This document shows positions 33,801-46,458 of a stretch of DNA of 64,000 nt, piece after piece. The translations under genes and the position numbers were made by a program. Positions within the stretch are counted from its first letter, which is position 1, and each line of letters begins with the position of its first letter. The notes under the pieces were generated by a model that saw nothing but the letters and a program-made list of their open reading frames with translations, was not told the origin of the DNA and made no database searches. This DNA comes from Narthecium ossifragum (taxonomy: Eukaryota; Streptophyta; Magnoliopsida; Dioscoreales; Nartheciaceae). The DNA is taken from the NCBI GenBank assembly GCA_963920575.1, contig OY986963.1:5990896-6054895 (forward strand), written 5' to 3'.

Positions 33801-34092
33801 ACAGACAATCACCTTTTACCTATTTCTTGACATCCTATAATCTCTTGGCAGCCGAAATTTTTACAGCGACACGCGTTAAGGCAGGGCGCAAAGGTAAGCT
33901 TGAAGGTAACTCGTTTTTATATACTATGGTTACAAGAACGAACAAAAGATGGTACCGAAGAGAAGAGGTGGTCACCTTCTTATCGGCGTCTTCGGAAGCC
34001 CTAGCGGCCTTGGATCGCTGCGCCTTCTGGGCGGAGTTCGCGTCGGGCTGTTCGCCGCCGCCCTGCTTCCTCGCCACCTGCGTCAGAGGCAT
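30803..34092 (-). CDS. TAF14b: YEATS-domain protein TAF14b / YAF9 (GAS41) homologue, six exons (272 aa)
   Basis: YEATS proteins read acylated or methylated histone tails. Plant TAF14b/YAF9 is a nuclear subunit of the SWR1 and NuA4 chromatin complexes and is also named as a TFIID subunit. The minus-strand exons are 34092-33976, 33598-33516, 33387-33166, 33065-32878, 32375-32254 and 30889-30803. All splice sites are GT-AG and the phases agree, totalling 819 nt. The N-terminus is Lys/Ala-rich and probably disordered. The YEATS domain spans about residues 50-190, with [54 protein letters not shown] and [20 protein letters not shown]. The C-terminal coiled coil carries [40 protein letters not shown] and [10 protein letters not shown]. 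The last intron is 1.36 kb and contains two small tandem duplications. Gene structure and length match the family well. Confidence 0.94.
31370..31730. repeat. Two small tandem duplications in TAF14b intron 5
   Basis: One unit of about 65 bp contains TCAGGAACCTTACCATAATC and CCTATGGTTA, at about 31376 and 31442. A second unit of about 75 bp starts GAACTTCCATCCTCAAAATT and contains CTGCTTTAGAT, at about 31602 and 31678. They have no effect on the coding exons. Confidence 0.75.
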
Positions 34093-37000
34093 CGAGTGCC
34101 CTCTCAGCCGTCTCGTATGGCTTTCCTACCTACGGGAAGAAAAGCCTCCCCGCTCTCCAGTTCCCAACCGAGTGCGGGAACGGAAGGGGAAGGGGAACTT
34201 GTAACTGTCCCTTTTGGGCCTTTTGGGCTGTGGTTTGTGGCCTGGCCCACATCGAAATCCCACTTCGATGCAAACCTCGAGAAGAAGCCCAATTTGGCGT
34301 CCTTGGACAGTTGGATCTTGAAGTTGGAGGTACCATCTTTTTTTTATTTGCTCTGTTTTAGTTGAGCCTTTGATGTTGGGCCAGTCCTGGCTTATCTAAG
34401 TGGGCAAATGCCCTCCTAATAACACAACAAGGATGTGGCTATTAGATCTAACATTTGGATGGCATTTACAGCTGGAAGTTAAAGAAGCATTTTGGGCTTT
34501 TGATTTGAAAGGATTCTTGCACATCTGCTTACAGCCAAGCAGTTCATGTGTGGCTGTTTGCCATAAGACTGTGATCCAATTGGACTAATGATTGGCCATC
34601 ATATAGGAACTGACTTTAACCTCAGGCAGGTCTAACCCTAATCCTAATCTCATATATATATTATTATGGATAGGGCCACAGGCCCACAGGTATGATCAAT
34701 CTCCAGTCTCAGATGCCTGCCAAGGACACGACATAGTACCTTTGGATGCAGGTGGAGTCACATGTCATCATCCGCATAGCTATTAAAGACTCTGGAATGA
34801 TGACACTGTTTTTTTGAAAGTTTAACTTGATTAGAAAAGCTAATGATGACTAATTGGTGCTTTGTACTATCTTATAATAAAAAATCAAATCTAATCATAC
34901 ACATAAGCTTCTTTCATTGACTAATAATAGTACGTAGTAGCAGTGCTCTGTATTAAAATGAGCATTGTTATAGCTAATGTACATTGTGTGCATATATCTG
35001 TCACTGTTTTCTTTAATTTTCTTCCAAATTGAACTCTAACCTATTTTTCATTTCCTGGGTTTTCTTCTTGCTTTGCGATCTAACCTTCTCAGGTGCCATC
35101 ACTGTCATCCAAAACCATCTATGTTTGAAATTGAAACACAAGTCTGTGAGCTAGATGGCCACCACCACCCTATCAAATAGCCTTAGTACGTATATAGCAA
35201 CATCTCACCATTCGGCTCTGCATCAGTGACAACAAAGACTTCTTTGCACCCAATTATTTTAAGAAAATGGAAGTATAGGGTACCTATCTATCTATCAATC
35301 TGGGGGGTACGTGGTGGTTGTGTATTGACGGTTATAAATGAGAGGGGGAGGTGGTTTGAGATGATCTCACTGTGTACGTTTATCCTATGGCTATGGAGGT
35401 CCTCTGGTAGGTATGAGTAACATGGCCTTCATGTGCAAGTCAGAGATGGGGGGTCACCATCACCAACAAGAACAAGAGCAAACAACAGCAACAGAGGAAG
35501 CGAAAGATGAGAGGAAAAAAAGAGGAAAACTTTGTTACGGATCATGCATGCTTTGGTGATTTAGGTGGGCATGCAGAGACTAACTTTTTTATTGCCAGTT
35601 CTTACTTTTTTACTGTGCGTTATGTGGAGAACATGGGGATGTCCTTTCAAGTGTCCTGTGACCCTTGGCCAACCCATGTGTCATCTTGCATGCATGAGAG
35701 TGATGACGCATTCTTGCCCTCACATCTCCATCTGCTGCCTCCTCAGATTGTCTGCTAAACAACCATTGGAGTCACACTCAACAGTGTGTTGTTCTGTTTT
35801 TTCTTTGGATGGCTAGCTAGTACGTACATGCTTGGTTAAGTACCTCCCGTGTGAGGTAGAACGCCTCAGCCCTCAGGTGGTACGAAATATGTAGATTGTG
35901 GTGGGAATGGCATTAAATACCCACACAACTTAAGCCAGTTCAATCGAAAATTTTTTGAAGAAAAACAACAATGGTTTTCTTCAGTGGAACTTGCAAACAA
36001 CGTACCTGCAGAAAGGAACGATCGATCCTGGACAAATGCAAACAATAGCTCTAGTATAAAGACATGAAGTTAGCAAACACCACCAAACTTGAATTGACCA
36101 AAGATGTTGCTGATTGTTAGAAAATTTAAACCAACTCTCAGTTATTTTACAATCACTGGAGTAGCTCAAGTCTTACGTACTCAAGTATAGTAGTACCACC
36201 AAGAAATTCTATGCGGTGGGTATTCGTGTCAAACCTCGGCCCTAGTCGATGGCTGTGAGTCTTGCAGATGATATAGATCACAGATGCGACGACAACCTAC
36301 AGTTAGAAGAAAGCAGGGCGTTAATGAGATGTGTAGGAGGCCCATTGTTTAGATCCACACACAGATTACAGTTGCGGGTGTACAAATCCACCGACTGGTA
36401 CTAAATGTACAGTATTCATGTGTAGTGCACAACGCACGCAGGATGGTGGATTAGATCCATGCAGATCACGGATGCAAGTACCGCCATGGTCACTGATCGA
36501 GACAAACACAGGCAGCAGGGAAGCCAGCGTAATTTAAACTCTAGAAGCCAAATAAACTAAAAATAAAGTAATTCCTCTGCTGGGCCTGGGAGGGTCTGCA
36601 TGCAAAAGTGATTCTTGTGATCACAATAGCCTCCAGGGAGTGGAGACAAGTGTCAAGAAACCACATGGGTACTGCAGCCACTTTGAGAGAGAGAGAGACT
36701 TGAGAGGGACGGAGAGAGAGGATGGGGGGACCGGCCATAAGAAGAGTGGTGGCCCAGCACTTTAAGAACCACCAAATCGCACCAGGGTGGTACTATCCAG
36801 TACATCCGCCCTCCTCTCGTCCGTAATAAATATTCAAACAGGATATAATATCATTAAGATCTCTTTTTATCTCTCTTCATGATGAGTACGTCAAACAGTA
36901 ACAGAGCAAGGACCAATGAAAACCGAGCTTTTCGATAGACGAATCCAAATCGGCTACGAACGAGAAGTTTGCTTGCCTGTAAATCTTTGAGAGCCTTATC

Positions 37001-37377
37001 GGAAATGTAACTTTATAATAGAGTCACTTTATTTTCTACTTTTAAAAAGCAAGCCTCTCATTTTTATAAGAGTTCATGCACTGATGTGTGGAAAGGCACT
37101 TATAGGGAAATTGAAGAAAGGTATGTACATGCCTTGATATAACCATGGCTTTGAAGACTGTGTTCAATATCTCATGAGAGGAGACAAGCTAGAATAGCAT
37201 TTGTGGATCTTGAGATCTTGGTATGATCAATGCATGTTATATATAACAGTCTTTAGATTTTCACTACAATCAGCTATTCAGCTATATATGTTTAATACAC
37301 ATAAATATCTCTTAATCAAATCAGAAGAGAAATAAATCTTCAGTAATAAAGGATTTGAGAGAGAGAGAGAGAGTCTT

Positions 37378-37414
<37 letters not shown>

Positions 37415-37563
37415 CCATGTTTGTCTTTATAGGGGGCAACAGAGTGATTTCAAGGCTCTGCCAGACATGTCTTTTGAGCCTAAACATAACAACCAGCACA
37501 CCTGTGGTGTGTCCTACCCTTTCTCATCTCATACCACATGGCTCTGCCCCTCCACTTCCCCCA
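34093..37563. other. Intergenic between TAF14b and SAUR
   Basis: About 3.5 kb without a supported gene. The left 150 bp is GC-rich and probably the TAF14b promoter and 5' UTR. The rest is AT-rich with short open frames that match nothing. The right end holds (GA)n tracts (37357-37409) and the SAUR promoter, including one GAGACA (37181-37186), which is the auxin-response core TGTCTC on the other strand. Confidence 0.6.
37357..37409. repeat. (GA)n microsatellite in the SAUR promoter
   Basis: Two GA runs are separated by TCTTTA, about 270-320 bp upstream of the SAUR start. GA-repeat tracts are common plant core-promoter-proximal elements bound by BPC-type factors. That role is inferred here. 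Confidence 0.85.
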
Positions 37564-37569
37564 TATATA
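37564..37569 (+). promoter_or_regulatory. TATA box of the SAUR gene
   Basis: TATATA lies 112 bp before the ATG, within a C-rich stretch (CCATATATACCCCCCC). The spacing gives a 5' UTR of about 80 bp, normal for SAUR genes. Confidence 0.65.
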
Positions 37570-37680
37570 CCCCCCCAAGAACCTCCACTCCTCGTCACCA
37601 AACCAACCTATCCTCTTCCTTCTCTCTGCTTTCTCTCTCTACAGTTCTCTTATCTCTCAAGAGTCTAGCTAAGCTATCAA

Positions 37681-38010
37681 ATGGCATTGAGGAAGTCTAA
37701 CAAGCTGCCACAGGCTGCAGCACTGAAGCAGATACTAAAGAGGTGCTCCAGCCTTGGGAGGAAGCAGGGTGGCCACCAGGACGGAGAAGAAGATGGGCTG
37801 CCCCACGACGTGCCGAGGGGCCACTTCCCGGTGTACGTCGGCGAGAACCGGAGCCGGTTCATCGTGCCAATCTCCTACTTAGCGCACCCAGAGTTCCAAT
37901 TGCTGCTCAAACGAGCCGAGGAGGAGTTTGGGTTCAACCATGACATGGGTATCACCATTCCATGTGAGGAGGTGGTGTTCCGGTCTCTCACATCCGCCAT
38001 AGGGTGTTGA
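37681..38010 (+). CDS. SAUR family auxin-responsive protein (109 aa)
   Basis: SAUR proteins promote cell expansion, chiefly by inhibiting PP2C.D phosphatases so that plasma-membrane H+-ATPases stay active. The ORF starts at the only sensible ATG, after a TATA box. The conserved SAUR domain covers residues ~44-106: [40 protein letters not shown] and [20 protein letters not shown]. The N-terminus ([20 protein letters not shown]) is the usual basic amphipathic segment. There is no intron, as expected. It resembles the SAUR50/SAUR71 type, though members are too similar to name. It is a single copy in this window; SAUR genes often occur in clusters. Confidence 0.95.
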   Translation: MALRKSNKLPQAAALKQILKRCSSLGRKQGGHQDGEEDGLPHDVPRGHFPVYVGENRSRFIVPISYLAHPEFQLLLKRAEEEFGFNHDMGITIPCEEVVFRSLTSAIGC

Positions 38011-40166
38011 TGGTCCTGTGGTTGCATGGTTTTGTAGCGACTCTGACGTGAAACCTTGTTGTGAGTTGGATTAATTTGTATATTTTAGAGCGGCGATTGG
38101 TGGCGGGCGGTTGCGCCACCCCCTGTAAGGACTGATCATGTAGTTCAATTAGTGAAGAAGAGGACAAGGATTCATATCCTCTGTTTATAAAGATTTCTCC
38201 TCTTTTTCTCATTAATTCTATGATCCTTGTGATCTCTTACCTTTGAGCTTAAAAGAAGTTGCAAACAATCTCAGATAGATGGATGAACAACAAGTGGAAT
38301 TAATATAATTTAATTTCAGTTCTGATATAGTTGGTGATTGAACTTTTGGTATCAGAACAGAGGCCGAGTATGTCTGAGATCGTTTGAGACCTAAGGGTTT
38401 CTTGTACTAATTAACATTCATGGCTAGCTACTATAATCTTTATGAAATACAGCAACTGGTGGACTAGCTATATCCATGTTTGGAAACGAGAAGACCCACA
38501 ACCTCTACTCGATCTGTAGTCTTCTCTCATATTTTGGACTCCCTTTCATATGTCTCATTTACTCTCAGCTACCACAACACTATTCTGATCAAGCTTCAGC
38601 TGTACGCCTGTACCAGATAACTCATAAGAACAGCTGCTGCTGCCAAATTTCAGTTGGATTACAAGGTGGCCCATCTTTCCTCTTCTCCTCATCCGCTCCT
38701 TATTTTACTGAACATGGCTACCATCACTGTATAAACTAAGGAAAAGAATGCCAATTTCAAGCTCACAACATTACAGTGCTTCCATGTTGGATGTACACTC
38801 TCTTTCAACCCTGTAATATCCCATGTTTTTAATTCCCCAAGGTGGTGTCAGTTTCATGTACAACTGTTAGACGCTTAAAATATTCATTACAAATAGCAAA
38901 AAATCTCAGGATTGTGTACAGCCATGCATGCTTAGAAAACAGACGAATGAGGAGTTCAAGAAAATATATAAACAACATATGATGGTAACTGACTTAGATA
39001 CCAATGGTACCATGACATATTTATCCACTTCAATGAATAAAAGCTTAATTTAAGTGGCCCCATGTTTAGAGCAGCCCATGTGTGATGACTTGACTTCATG
39101 AACATGCATCCATATTTTTTCTTCCTGTGGAAATTTCGATCAGTGCTCGTATATAAAATTCAGATATTGCACGCATGTAAGCCTTTTAATTATATAGGAA
39201 AGCTATCATCTTAATTAGATGAATGCAGGCAAATCCTTACATATTTACATCAAAAAAAATTCAACCTTTTCAAACCTCATTGGTGACACATTGAGCTGTT
39301 CATTTCAAATGGAGTAATCAAACTGTGAACATATATACTTAGTTCAGATCTAATCCTTGCAGGTTTTACCTTTTCATTTTTCTCTAAAATGAATCCTGAA
39401 ATATTTTTTTTACTGTACGTGATGAAAGCTTTCCTTGACCAGAATGCCTTTTGTCTCAGAAGGAAGGGACGAGTGGACGACTGTTCTCATAAAGATTTAA
39501 GCCTGACTCACAAGAGAACAGTGTCATGAATAAAGCTCTCTCTCTAAACTTCTCTCTCTCTATCTCTCTTCTATCTCTCTATCTCTCTATCTCTCTAGCT
39601 CTGTCTCTCGCATACCATATGCCTTGTCCAAACAGAGTAATAGTTCAAAGCTAGATTTCCTGCCAACTCTCAGATACGAAATGCCAGTGTATTAATGGGC
39701 CATCAGCGACTTATAAGTATCCAATGCAAAAGCCTCACTTTTAATTGCTATCTCTTCCGACCCCGGCCTTCAATCCGATGTCGATATGCCGTATCTATTT
39801 GCCTGCCAAATTAGTAACAAAGATCCAAGATGGAAGTGCTGGACCACCCTATACATGCACACCTATAAAGACTCCACTTCTTATTTGTCTCTTTTCAATT
39901 AGTAACCTCTAACCTCTACCCGTGTCGGTCATTGCACCAGGGTGAGGTTGAGGTTGTTTGGCATGTTGCATCAATAGCATGATCCAACTCGTAGTTATTA
40001 CTAAAAGGTGATCGCTCTCTTTAACGTGGTCTTGTTGTTTCTTCATATCATACCGACAAATCGAGACTATTACATGATACAACATCATATAATTGATAAT
40101 ATTATTGGACGATTTAAATGAGATAGCGCAGAAGGGTTCTAGATTCAGTAAGCCCTATACATATAG
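38011..40166. other. Intergenic 3' of SAUR
   Basis: About 2.1 kb with no supported gene. It includes a sequence resembling a retrotransposon primer-binding site (TGGTATCAGAACAG, 38347-38360) and a CT-rich microsatellite of TCTCTCTA-type units (about 39534-39608). Confidence 0.6.
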
Positions 40167-40541
40167 GGGGCATTTGGTGGTTGCCTTGATGCAATATCAT
40201 GGTCCAAACCCATGTTTGGTTGATCAGATGCACCAACTGATACTGTATCAGTTGATGCAAAAAGTGACTTCATGCAACATATACCAATCAAACAGAAAAT
40301 GGATGAAGTGATGCAATAAAATTGACTGCATCAACTGATGAAGTATCAGTTGATACATCATGTGATATCATATGATGCATCACATACCAATCAAACAGAA
40401 AACAAAGGATTGGATTGGATGAAACACATGTATCACCTGATACAATACATGCCAATCAAATAAAAAAGAAGTTAATATTATATCAATTGATATAAGCAAT
40501 CAAACATTTGAATCTGTATCAACTGATTTAACAATCAAACG

Positions 40542-40544
<3 letters not shown>
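40167..40544. mobile_element. Second, shorter copy of the TGCATCAGTTGATGCA element family
   Basis: It begins GGGGCATTTGGTGGTTGCCT, similar to the 7859-8715 element. It is filled with units such as TACTGTATCAGTTGATGCA and CATCAACTGATGAAGTATCA, and ends near AACAATCAAACGCTT before a 32-base A run. The right end is eroded and no target duplication is clear. Confidence 0.5.

Positions 40545-40576
<32 letters not shown>
40545..40576. repeat. Poly-A tract (32 A)
   Basis: An uninterrupted run of about 32 A lies at the right end of the palindrome-rich element. It could be a slippage product or the tail of a retroposed sequence. Confidence 0.95.
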
Positions 40577-40577
<1 letters not shown>

Positions 40578-43288
40578 CCTGTGGGTGTAGGTCAGAGCGC
40601 CGAGGGCGGCCCGTACCATAGTAGGGTATTGGCTTGGCAAGTGGCGCCGATGCTGTACGTACATTGTCGTGCAAGTGGTGATCATCAATCACATGGTACA
40701 TAAATATGTATGATCCGCCTCCGATATAGATAAAGTTGGTGGGTGGTTAGCTTCGGTGTGGAGCGGGCACCGGCCGGAGAGACGCGGAGATCCACGGTGG
40801 CTTCAGTCGGTGGTCACTCACTCACAGTACTCCTGCTACGTTAAGTTAAGATCCTTTGTATATATTATATGATCTCCTTCCTTTCCCCCGGAGGACCCGG
40901 TCCGTGTTCGGTGTTCCTCCTTATTTTATGAAAACTAGAGAAATCTAGCAAGCCAAGAACACGATTCAAGGTTGAACTTGGACTCTCTAGTTGAACTCGC
41001 CTCTAAGTTAGCTAGGTAGCTTAATTCCCTTGAGAGTTGAGAACTATATGCTTATAGGAGAAGTGAGAACACGTCCATGATCCATGCATGCCTGTTAGAA
41101 ACTCGAGGGTCTGTCTGGCTAGCAGGTGTATGTGCATGTGAGTGCTGATTTGATGGGAGAAATGAGAGGTCTAAAAAGGGTCCTCAGTAAGCTTGCATGT
41201 GTTGTAGACCAACAGAGAATGCCTACAGGCTGGCCACATGCTAGCTACAAGTGTACGAAGCTTTGGATTTGCTAAAGTGACATGGTAATCTATTACATTA
41301 GAGTCTAGAGATACACTATTATTACATTGGAGGAAGTGATTTGTATATCCCTAGCTAGCTAGAGCATCGATAGCAAAACCATGGTAGAATACAAGAATGA
41401 TATCCTTCACTTCATCCATCTTCTATAACAATAGTTCCTAAATCATTGTCAAAATATTTATCCTCTGGGTTCACGTACGTATTCTTTTTGTAGTGAATTA
41501 TATCTTAAGCCTGCCTTTGGTGACACCATGTTAATTAATTAATTATCCGTGAAGTTGCCTCGGTATGTGAATTCGAATAATTTTTAGATGATCCAGATTC
41601 AAGTTAGGAAATTTATCTATCCCATAAATAAATAAAAAATCTTAAATTGGCATATCTGAACAAACAAATTTAGGGTTTAAAAGGTGTTGAATCTTTCTAG
41701 GAGAACTGTAGGAGAAGATATATAATAGATAGAGCTTGCTATGATTAATTACCAAAGAAAGGGGAACATAATCAAATCTCTGTCAGAGGAACGGCTATTG
41801 TGTTCTCCTCTACATGAGCACACGAGCAAGAGCAACACGTAGGCATGCATAAATCTTTTTATGCATGCATAGACAAGCATGATCAACCTCATCACCATCA
41901 CCATAGATTTTGTTTCCTAAAATAGCTCGCAGGAGATTCCTATATCAAGATATAGATAGAAGCTGGTATCCAAGATATATAGTTTTGCCTTTCCCAAAAC
42001 GCATTGAGAATTATGTCACCAAATAGGTTTGGTTTGCTTGCATTAGTCTTCCAAGCAAATCCTGATTGCTCATCCTAAATTAGTTAAAGATCCATGGGAA
42101 CAGTAGTGCAAAACCAGCTGACGAAATTGCTCATGACAAAGCTAGATATTTGGGAACATGCATGAATGCAGCCCATGGAATTAGAAGCCAAGGTCGATAT
42201 ATTCACCTTATTCAAGCATAATGCTATCGAGAATTTATTCTTTGAGTTCTGGTTCTCCGGCAGCAATTTATTCTGTGAGACGATCGAGCGCATGAATGGT
42301 CTCCAAATTGTAGGTGTATTTGGGCCAGTGGTGTCTAACCCTCCGGCCATTTCGCAGCACTGCACGCTATACAACATCAGATAACACAGTCCCATTTGAC
42401 CATATCACACAATGCAACATATATGATTACATAGAGTATGTTTTAACAATAAGAAATGCAGCACGCTAAATAGCTGCACTATATACGCCCTGATGCTGCA
42501 TTATTGCTCGATGCGATGAACCAAATACTAAGCATCCAATAATGGTAATAATCATTCCATTCCACGTACGTAGGATAAATTAATGAAAATATTATAGGAA
42601 GATTGGGATTCACGGGTAGTACTATACGTACCTCAACTGTTTAGTCTCGGGCTGGCATGCACATGAAATGCTCCTCACGAGTAGCTTTCATGTAGGTCAG
42701 TCATCAACATCATCTAATGGCTAATTAACTAATGTCTTCTTAGGATTCAAAAATCAAAACAGTGCTCCTTATCCTTTCATGTCTTTGCTTTTCCATGCTA
42801 AAAGATGGTGTTCCTGAGCTGTTTTTGTAAGTACACTTAAATCTATCTAAGAAATCACAGGCCGGCCAGTACGTGTTAATTAGAACAGGGACACAAGCAT
42901 GCAAGTGGATTTGAGGGCCCAAATGAGTGACTTAGTAGAGGCTCAAAGATCTACTTATTACTTACCCAGAGGACCCTCCCCTCTACGTACTGTTGGAGGG
43001 TCCTAATACTGGGCCAGCTGTTGTCCATTGCCACCATTAGGAAATCTCAGCAGTGAGAGGCCACCAGGAACCGGAGATCTAGGTGGGGCTCTTTGGCCTC
43101 TGAAACAGCTGTGCTAGGGTGGCAACCATGTGAGATGCCGGCCGGTGGACAACTTGGTGCCGGTGGATGTCCAGCCCAGGCCGACAATGGCTGGACGGCG
43201 TCGCCGTCTCGAGACTCTCGACTCTGACCACTTTGATGGATATTGCATAACTGTATTCTTTGGCTCTTTTAGATCACTAGGAAACTAA
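40577..43288. other. Intergenic, no gene seen
   Basis: About 2.7 kb of mixed sequence. Short open frames at 42084-42395 (-) and 42166-42384 (+) overlap one another and show no domain. A GC-rich patch at 43130-43220 has no recognisable product. Confidence 0.55.
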
Positions 43289-44556
43289 GGTGCTGTTTGG
43301 TTTTGAAAAATGTTTTCTATTTTCATTTTATGTTTTTTGTTTTTATTTTTTGAAAATAAAAATATGAAAACATGATTGGTTTGAAATATTAAAAAATAAG
43401 AAGTTATTTTTAATCCTAGGCCTCTCTTGCTGTAAGGATGAAATAGACAAGTCAAATCTCCACAAGAGGCAAGAGCCATCCATCATCAAATCCAAATAAA
43501 TCACCATCGTCCATTCTATCAAACCATAGCTGTCATTTTAACTCATTAGCCCCTTCAATTAATCTAAGCCCTCCATCTATATCTCCACTCCATCTTAGCC
43601 GTTCCCTTACACCAACCCAAAGGTCTCCAGCATCGTCCTCTCCCCTTCTCCACCCAGCCGACTCCCCTCTACTTCCTTCCTATCAAGCCGCCTTCGAGTT
43701 CTCCTCGACACCATCGGCACCGCCTAAGCAAAGTGGGTCTGCCGAGCGCCCACACCTCCGCCTCCTTCATCCCCCGCCGCCCCTTCCTCCCTCATTTCCC
43801 TCGTCGATCGCCTCTCCTATCAAGCCCAAACCACGAGACGACGCCGCCGAGTTCTCCTCGACATCATCGGCACCGCCTAAGCAAAGCGGGTCCGCCGAGC
43901 ACCCACACCTCTGCCTCCTTCAACCCCCGCCGCCCCTTCCTCCCTCATTTCCCTCGCCGGTCGCCTCTCCTATCAAGCCCAAACTACGAGACAACACCGT
44001 CGTCGTCAACCCTCTCACGTCTCGCGAGCCATGTCCGCCGGACCCCCTTCGCCAAGCGCTGCCATCCTCCCCTTGCTCGTCGAAACCGCCGCCAATGGCT
44101 GCCTTCGCCGTCGTCGACCTCGTCGACGTCCTCACAGCTCTCCGACATCTCCTCACCGTCGGAAGCGGCAATGAGGGAGTGAGAGAGAGATCGGGTGGAG
44201 AGAGGGAGCTCGGAGAAGGAAGCGAACGGTGGCGGCGCCGGGTTCCCAGGGTTGGAGAAGGAGAGCGGCGAAGAAAGGAGGAGAGGGAGGAGTGTGCTCA
44301 GGATCGTGGTCGATGGCGGCGATATCCGGTGACACCGACCGGCTATGGTGAGGAAGAGATCGCGAGAGAACCCAGACGGGAGTGTTTCCATTTTCAGGAA
44401 ATGAAAACGTCATTTTGACATTTTCATATTTTCCAGAAAATACTGTTTTCCTTTTTCGGAAAAATGTTTTCAAAAGCTGGAAACCAAACGTATTTTCAGT
44501 CCAGTTTTCTGTTTTCAAAAAAATGAAAACAAAAAATGGCTAAACCAATCAGGACC
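43289..44556. mobile_element. Tourist/Harbinger-like element with a GC-rich repeated core (1,268 bp)
   Basis: The left end GGTGCTGTTTGGTTTTG and the right end in reverse complement (GGTCCTGATTGGTTTAG) are inverted repeats. TAA flanks both sides (43286-43288 and 44557-44559), the usual PIF/Harbinger target. Both subterminal regions are rich in GAAAA/TTTTC. The core (about 43690-44350) is very GC-rich and contains two tandem copies of a 153-bp unit with GTTCTCCTCGACA, at 43698 and 43851. No transposase is present, and the GC-rich core may be captured host DNA. Confidence 0.65.
43690..43998. repeat. Two tandem 153-bp GC-rich units
   Basis: Each unit contains ACCGCCTAAGCAAAG, GCCGCCCCTTCCTCCCTCAT and CGCCTCTCCTATCAAGCCCA. 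Both copies read through as Pro/Ser/His-rich peptides in one frame (PRRPFLPHFPRRSPLLSSPN), but this composition is not evidence of a gene. Confidence 0.85.
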
Positions 44557-46458
44557 TAAATTTTTTCCTAATTTATTCTGGATTAGTTCTGTTTTGTGTT
44601 TTTATTAGTTAAGCTTAATTAATTATTACTCCGGCTGCCTAGGGCCCCACTTGAAAGTGGGCCCCAAATTATATGTTTATTAAGAAATTTAATTTTTATA
44701 TTAAAAAATCTAAGTTATTGAATTCATGCTTTATTGCTAATTAAGAATTTAGGGCCTATATATTTATTAAAAATGCAAAGTTATTGGATTCATGTTTTAT
44801 TAGGTTTCTAACCTAACCGTTAGGCCTCCAAACCTTCTAATTAATGTAAAGATAGCTGTTAGGTTTCATTAAAAGGCCCCTAACCCTTCTAATTAATGTA
44901 AAGATAGTTGTTAGGTCCCATTAAAAGGCCCCTTAGTCACCCTAGTTGGAATTTGGAAAATGCATGTATGGTTGGCAAAAAATTCTTGGGACTTGATATG
45001 GACACGTGTCCATCAATTTTATCATCTAATTAATTTATAACTTTACTATTGACGGCTTAGATTTATATCATGAACTAAACCTTTTGAAAGAAGCTTTGTC
45101 ATCAGAAAATAACAATTCAATTCAAATCTTGAACTATATCAAAAGACTAGATTGTTTTCTGAATACATCTATCGTGTATAGAATATTATTAATAATACAT
45201 GTAACGGTTGTTTCTGCTAAGAGAAACTTTTCAAAAGAAGCTAATAAAATCTTACTTGCGATCAATCATGTCGTAAGAAAGATTAAATGGATTAGCTGTG
45301 TTATCTATTAAAAAAGATATATTAGCTAAACTTGAATATAAAAATTCAATCGGTACTTTCTCAGTCTAAAAAACTAGAAGGATGATTTTTAAATAAATTA
45401 ATCATATTTAATTAATTTAATTTTCTTATAAACTCTTATTAGTAAATACTTAAAAAGCCTCGTTTGATTTATTTATCTAGAGCCTCAAAATTGATTGGGC
45501 CGGCCATGCTGCACGTCATATGCCTTGCTTGCTCCCATTAGATTGGTGTAGTGGCATATGTACGCGTTGCGTCGTAGCCACCATCTGCGCTACTTAAAAA
45601 AGTTTCATGCATTTTTATCCCATTAAATTGATAATCTTGGGGATTTAGCCTCAACACCGACTGTTTAGAGCACATGAGTACAGCCACTTCAGCTACTTTA
45701 AGTAGTTGTAACGTTACGATCACTGCAGTCAAGCAGAAATAGTTCAGAACCCGAAGATACATGTACTTTGAAAACCTTTATATATCGTCACAATGATGAT
45801 AAAATCTCTTGTTTGGAGATAAAAACTATCTTGATTAAGATGGTCACATTAGATCTTAAGATGTGTGGATCATGAAAGGTCCCCCATCCTCAGCACTGAT
45901 GAACGGAGATCATGACTGCGCGCGTCTGCCGAATAACTAACTAATGGAGAATAGTTGAAGACAATCCACCAAGGGTTTTTTAGGGTCAATAAGGTTCCTC
46001 AAACTGTAGTGCCACTAATTCAACTGCATGCTATTGTGAATAAACAACAAACTTCAAATAAAGCTTTCTTTTTGGGTGAAAGCATGCTGTACACTAATGA
46101 TGATATAGTTCTCAAAATAACAAAGGTCATACAAAAACAATCACCTGTTTTGAGAAAAAATGACAATCCCTCCACACAAATATACAATGATATGATCTAC
46201 AAACCTACCACACTTGCTCATATGTACCTCAATTGCCAATTCTTGAAACATGTGGAATGGCTTCAAACTTTGGAAGTCATCAACCAATTGTGGAACTGCC
46301 CAGAATATCTCCAAGATGAAACTTTAATAGGAACAACCCTGATCTTCATGAGAACAATAGCCTCATCCCCCTGGAACTGGGGGCGTGTGAAAGATAACTT
46401 CAGCGGATTAGACAAACTCCAAGTTGATTGTAAAACATCTGCATAAGACACTGGATTC
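44557..46458. other. Intergenic with hAT debris, 3' of the FPP gene
   Basis: It contains two copies of a unit of about 62 bp (CTTCTAATTAATGTAAAGATAG, about 44836 and 44898) and a hAT transposase relic. The right part is presumably the FPP 3' UTR. A 163-codon plus-strand open frame (45955-46446) lies antisense to that region and matches nothing I know. Confidence 0.55.
45060..45470 (+). pseudogene. hAT transposase C-terminal relic (ZMYM1/TTF-type)
   Basis: The frame KEALSSENNNSIQILNYIKR, then FLNTSIVYRILLIIHVTVVS, then AKRNFSKEANKILLAINHVV resembles the C-terminal dimerisation region of plant hAT-like transposases of the zinc-finger MYM type, in which 'YRILLTIPVTVASAERSFSKLK' is conserved. 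The next segment has several stops. The N-terminal and catalytic regions were not found, so only a fragment remains. Confidence 0.65.

Noticed and set aside
35560..35580. Possible miR528-like sequence (GGTGGGCATGCAGAG)
   Set aside because: It matches only part of the mature sequence as I remember it, and no star strand or hairpin is visible nearby.
42084..42395. Overlapping open frames on both strands
   Set aside because: No domain, no codon bias and no splice-site context.
45955..46446. 163-codon plus-strand open frame antisense to the FPP 3' region
   Set aside because: It lacks an early ATG, shows no domain I recognise, and most likely overlaps the 3' UTR of the FPP gene on the other strand.
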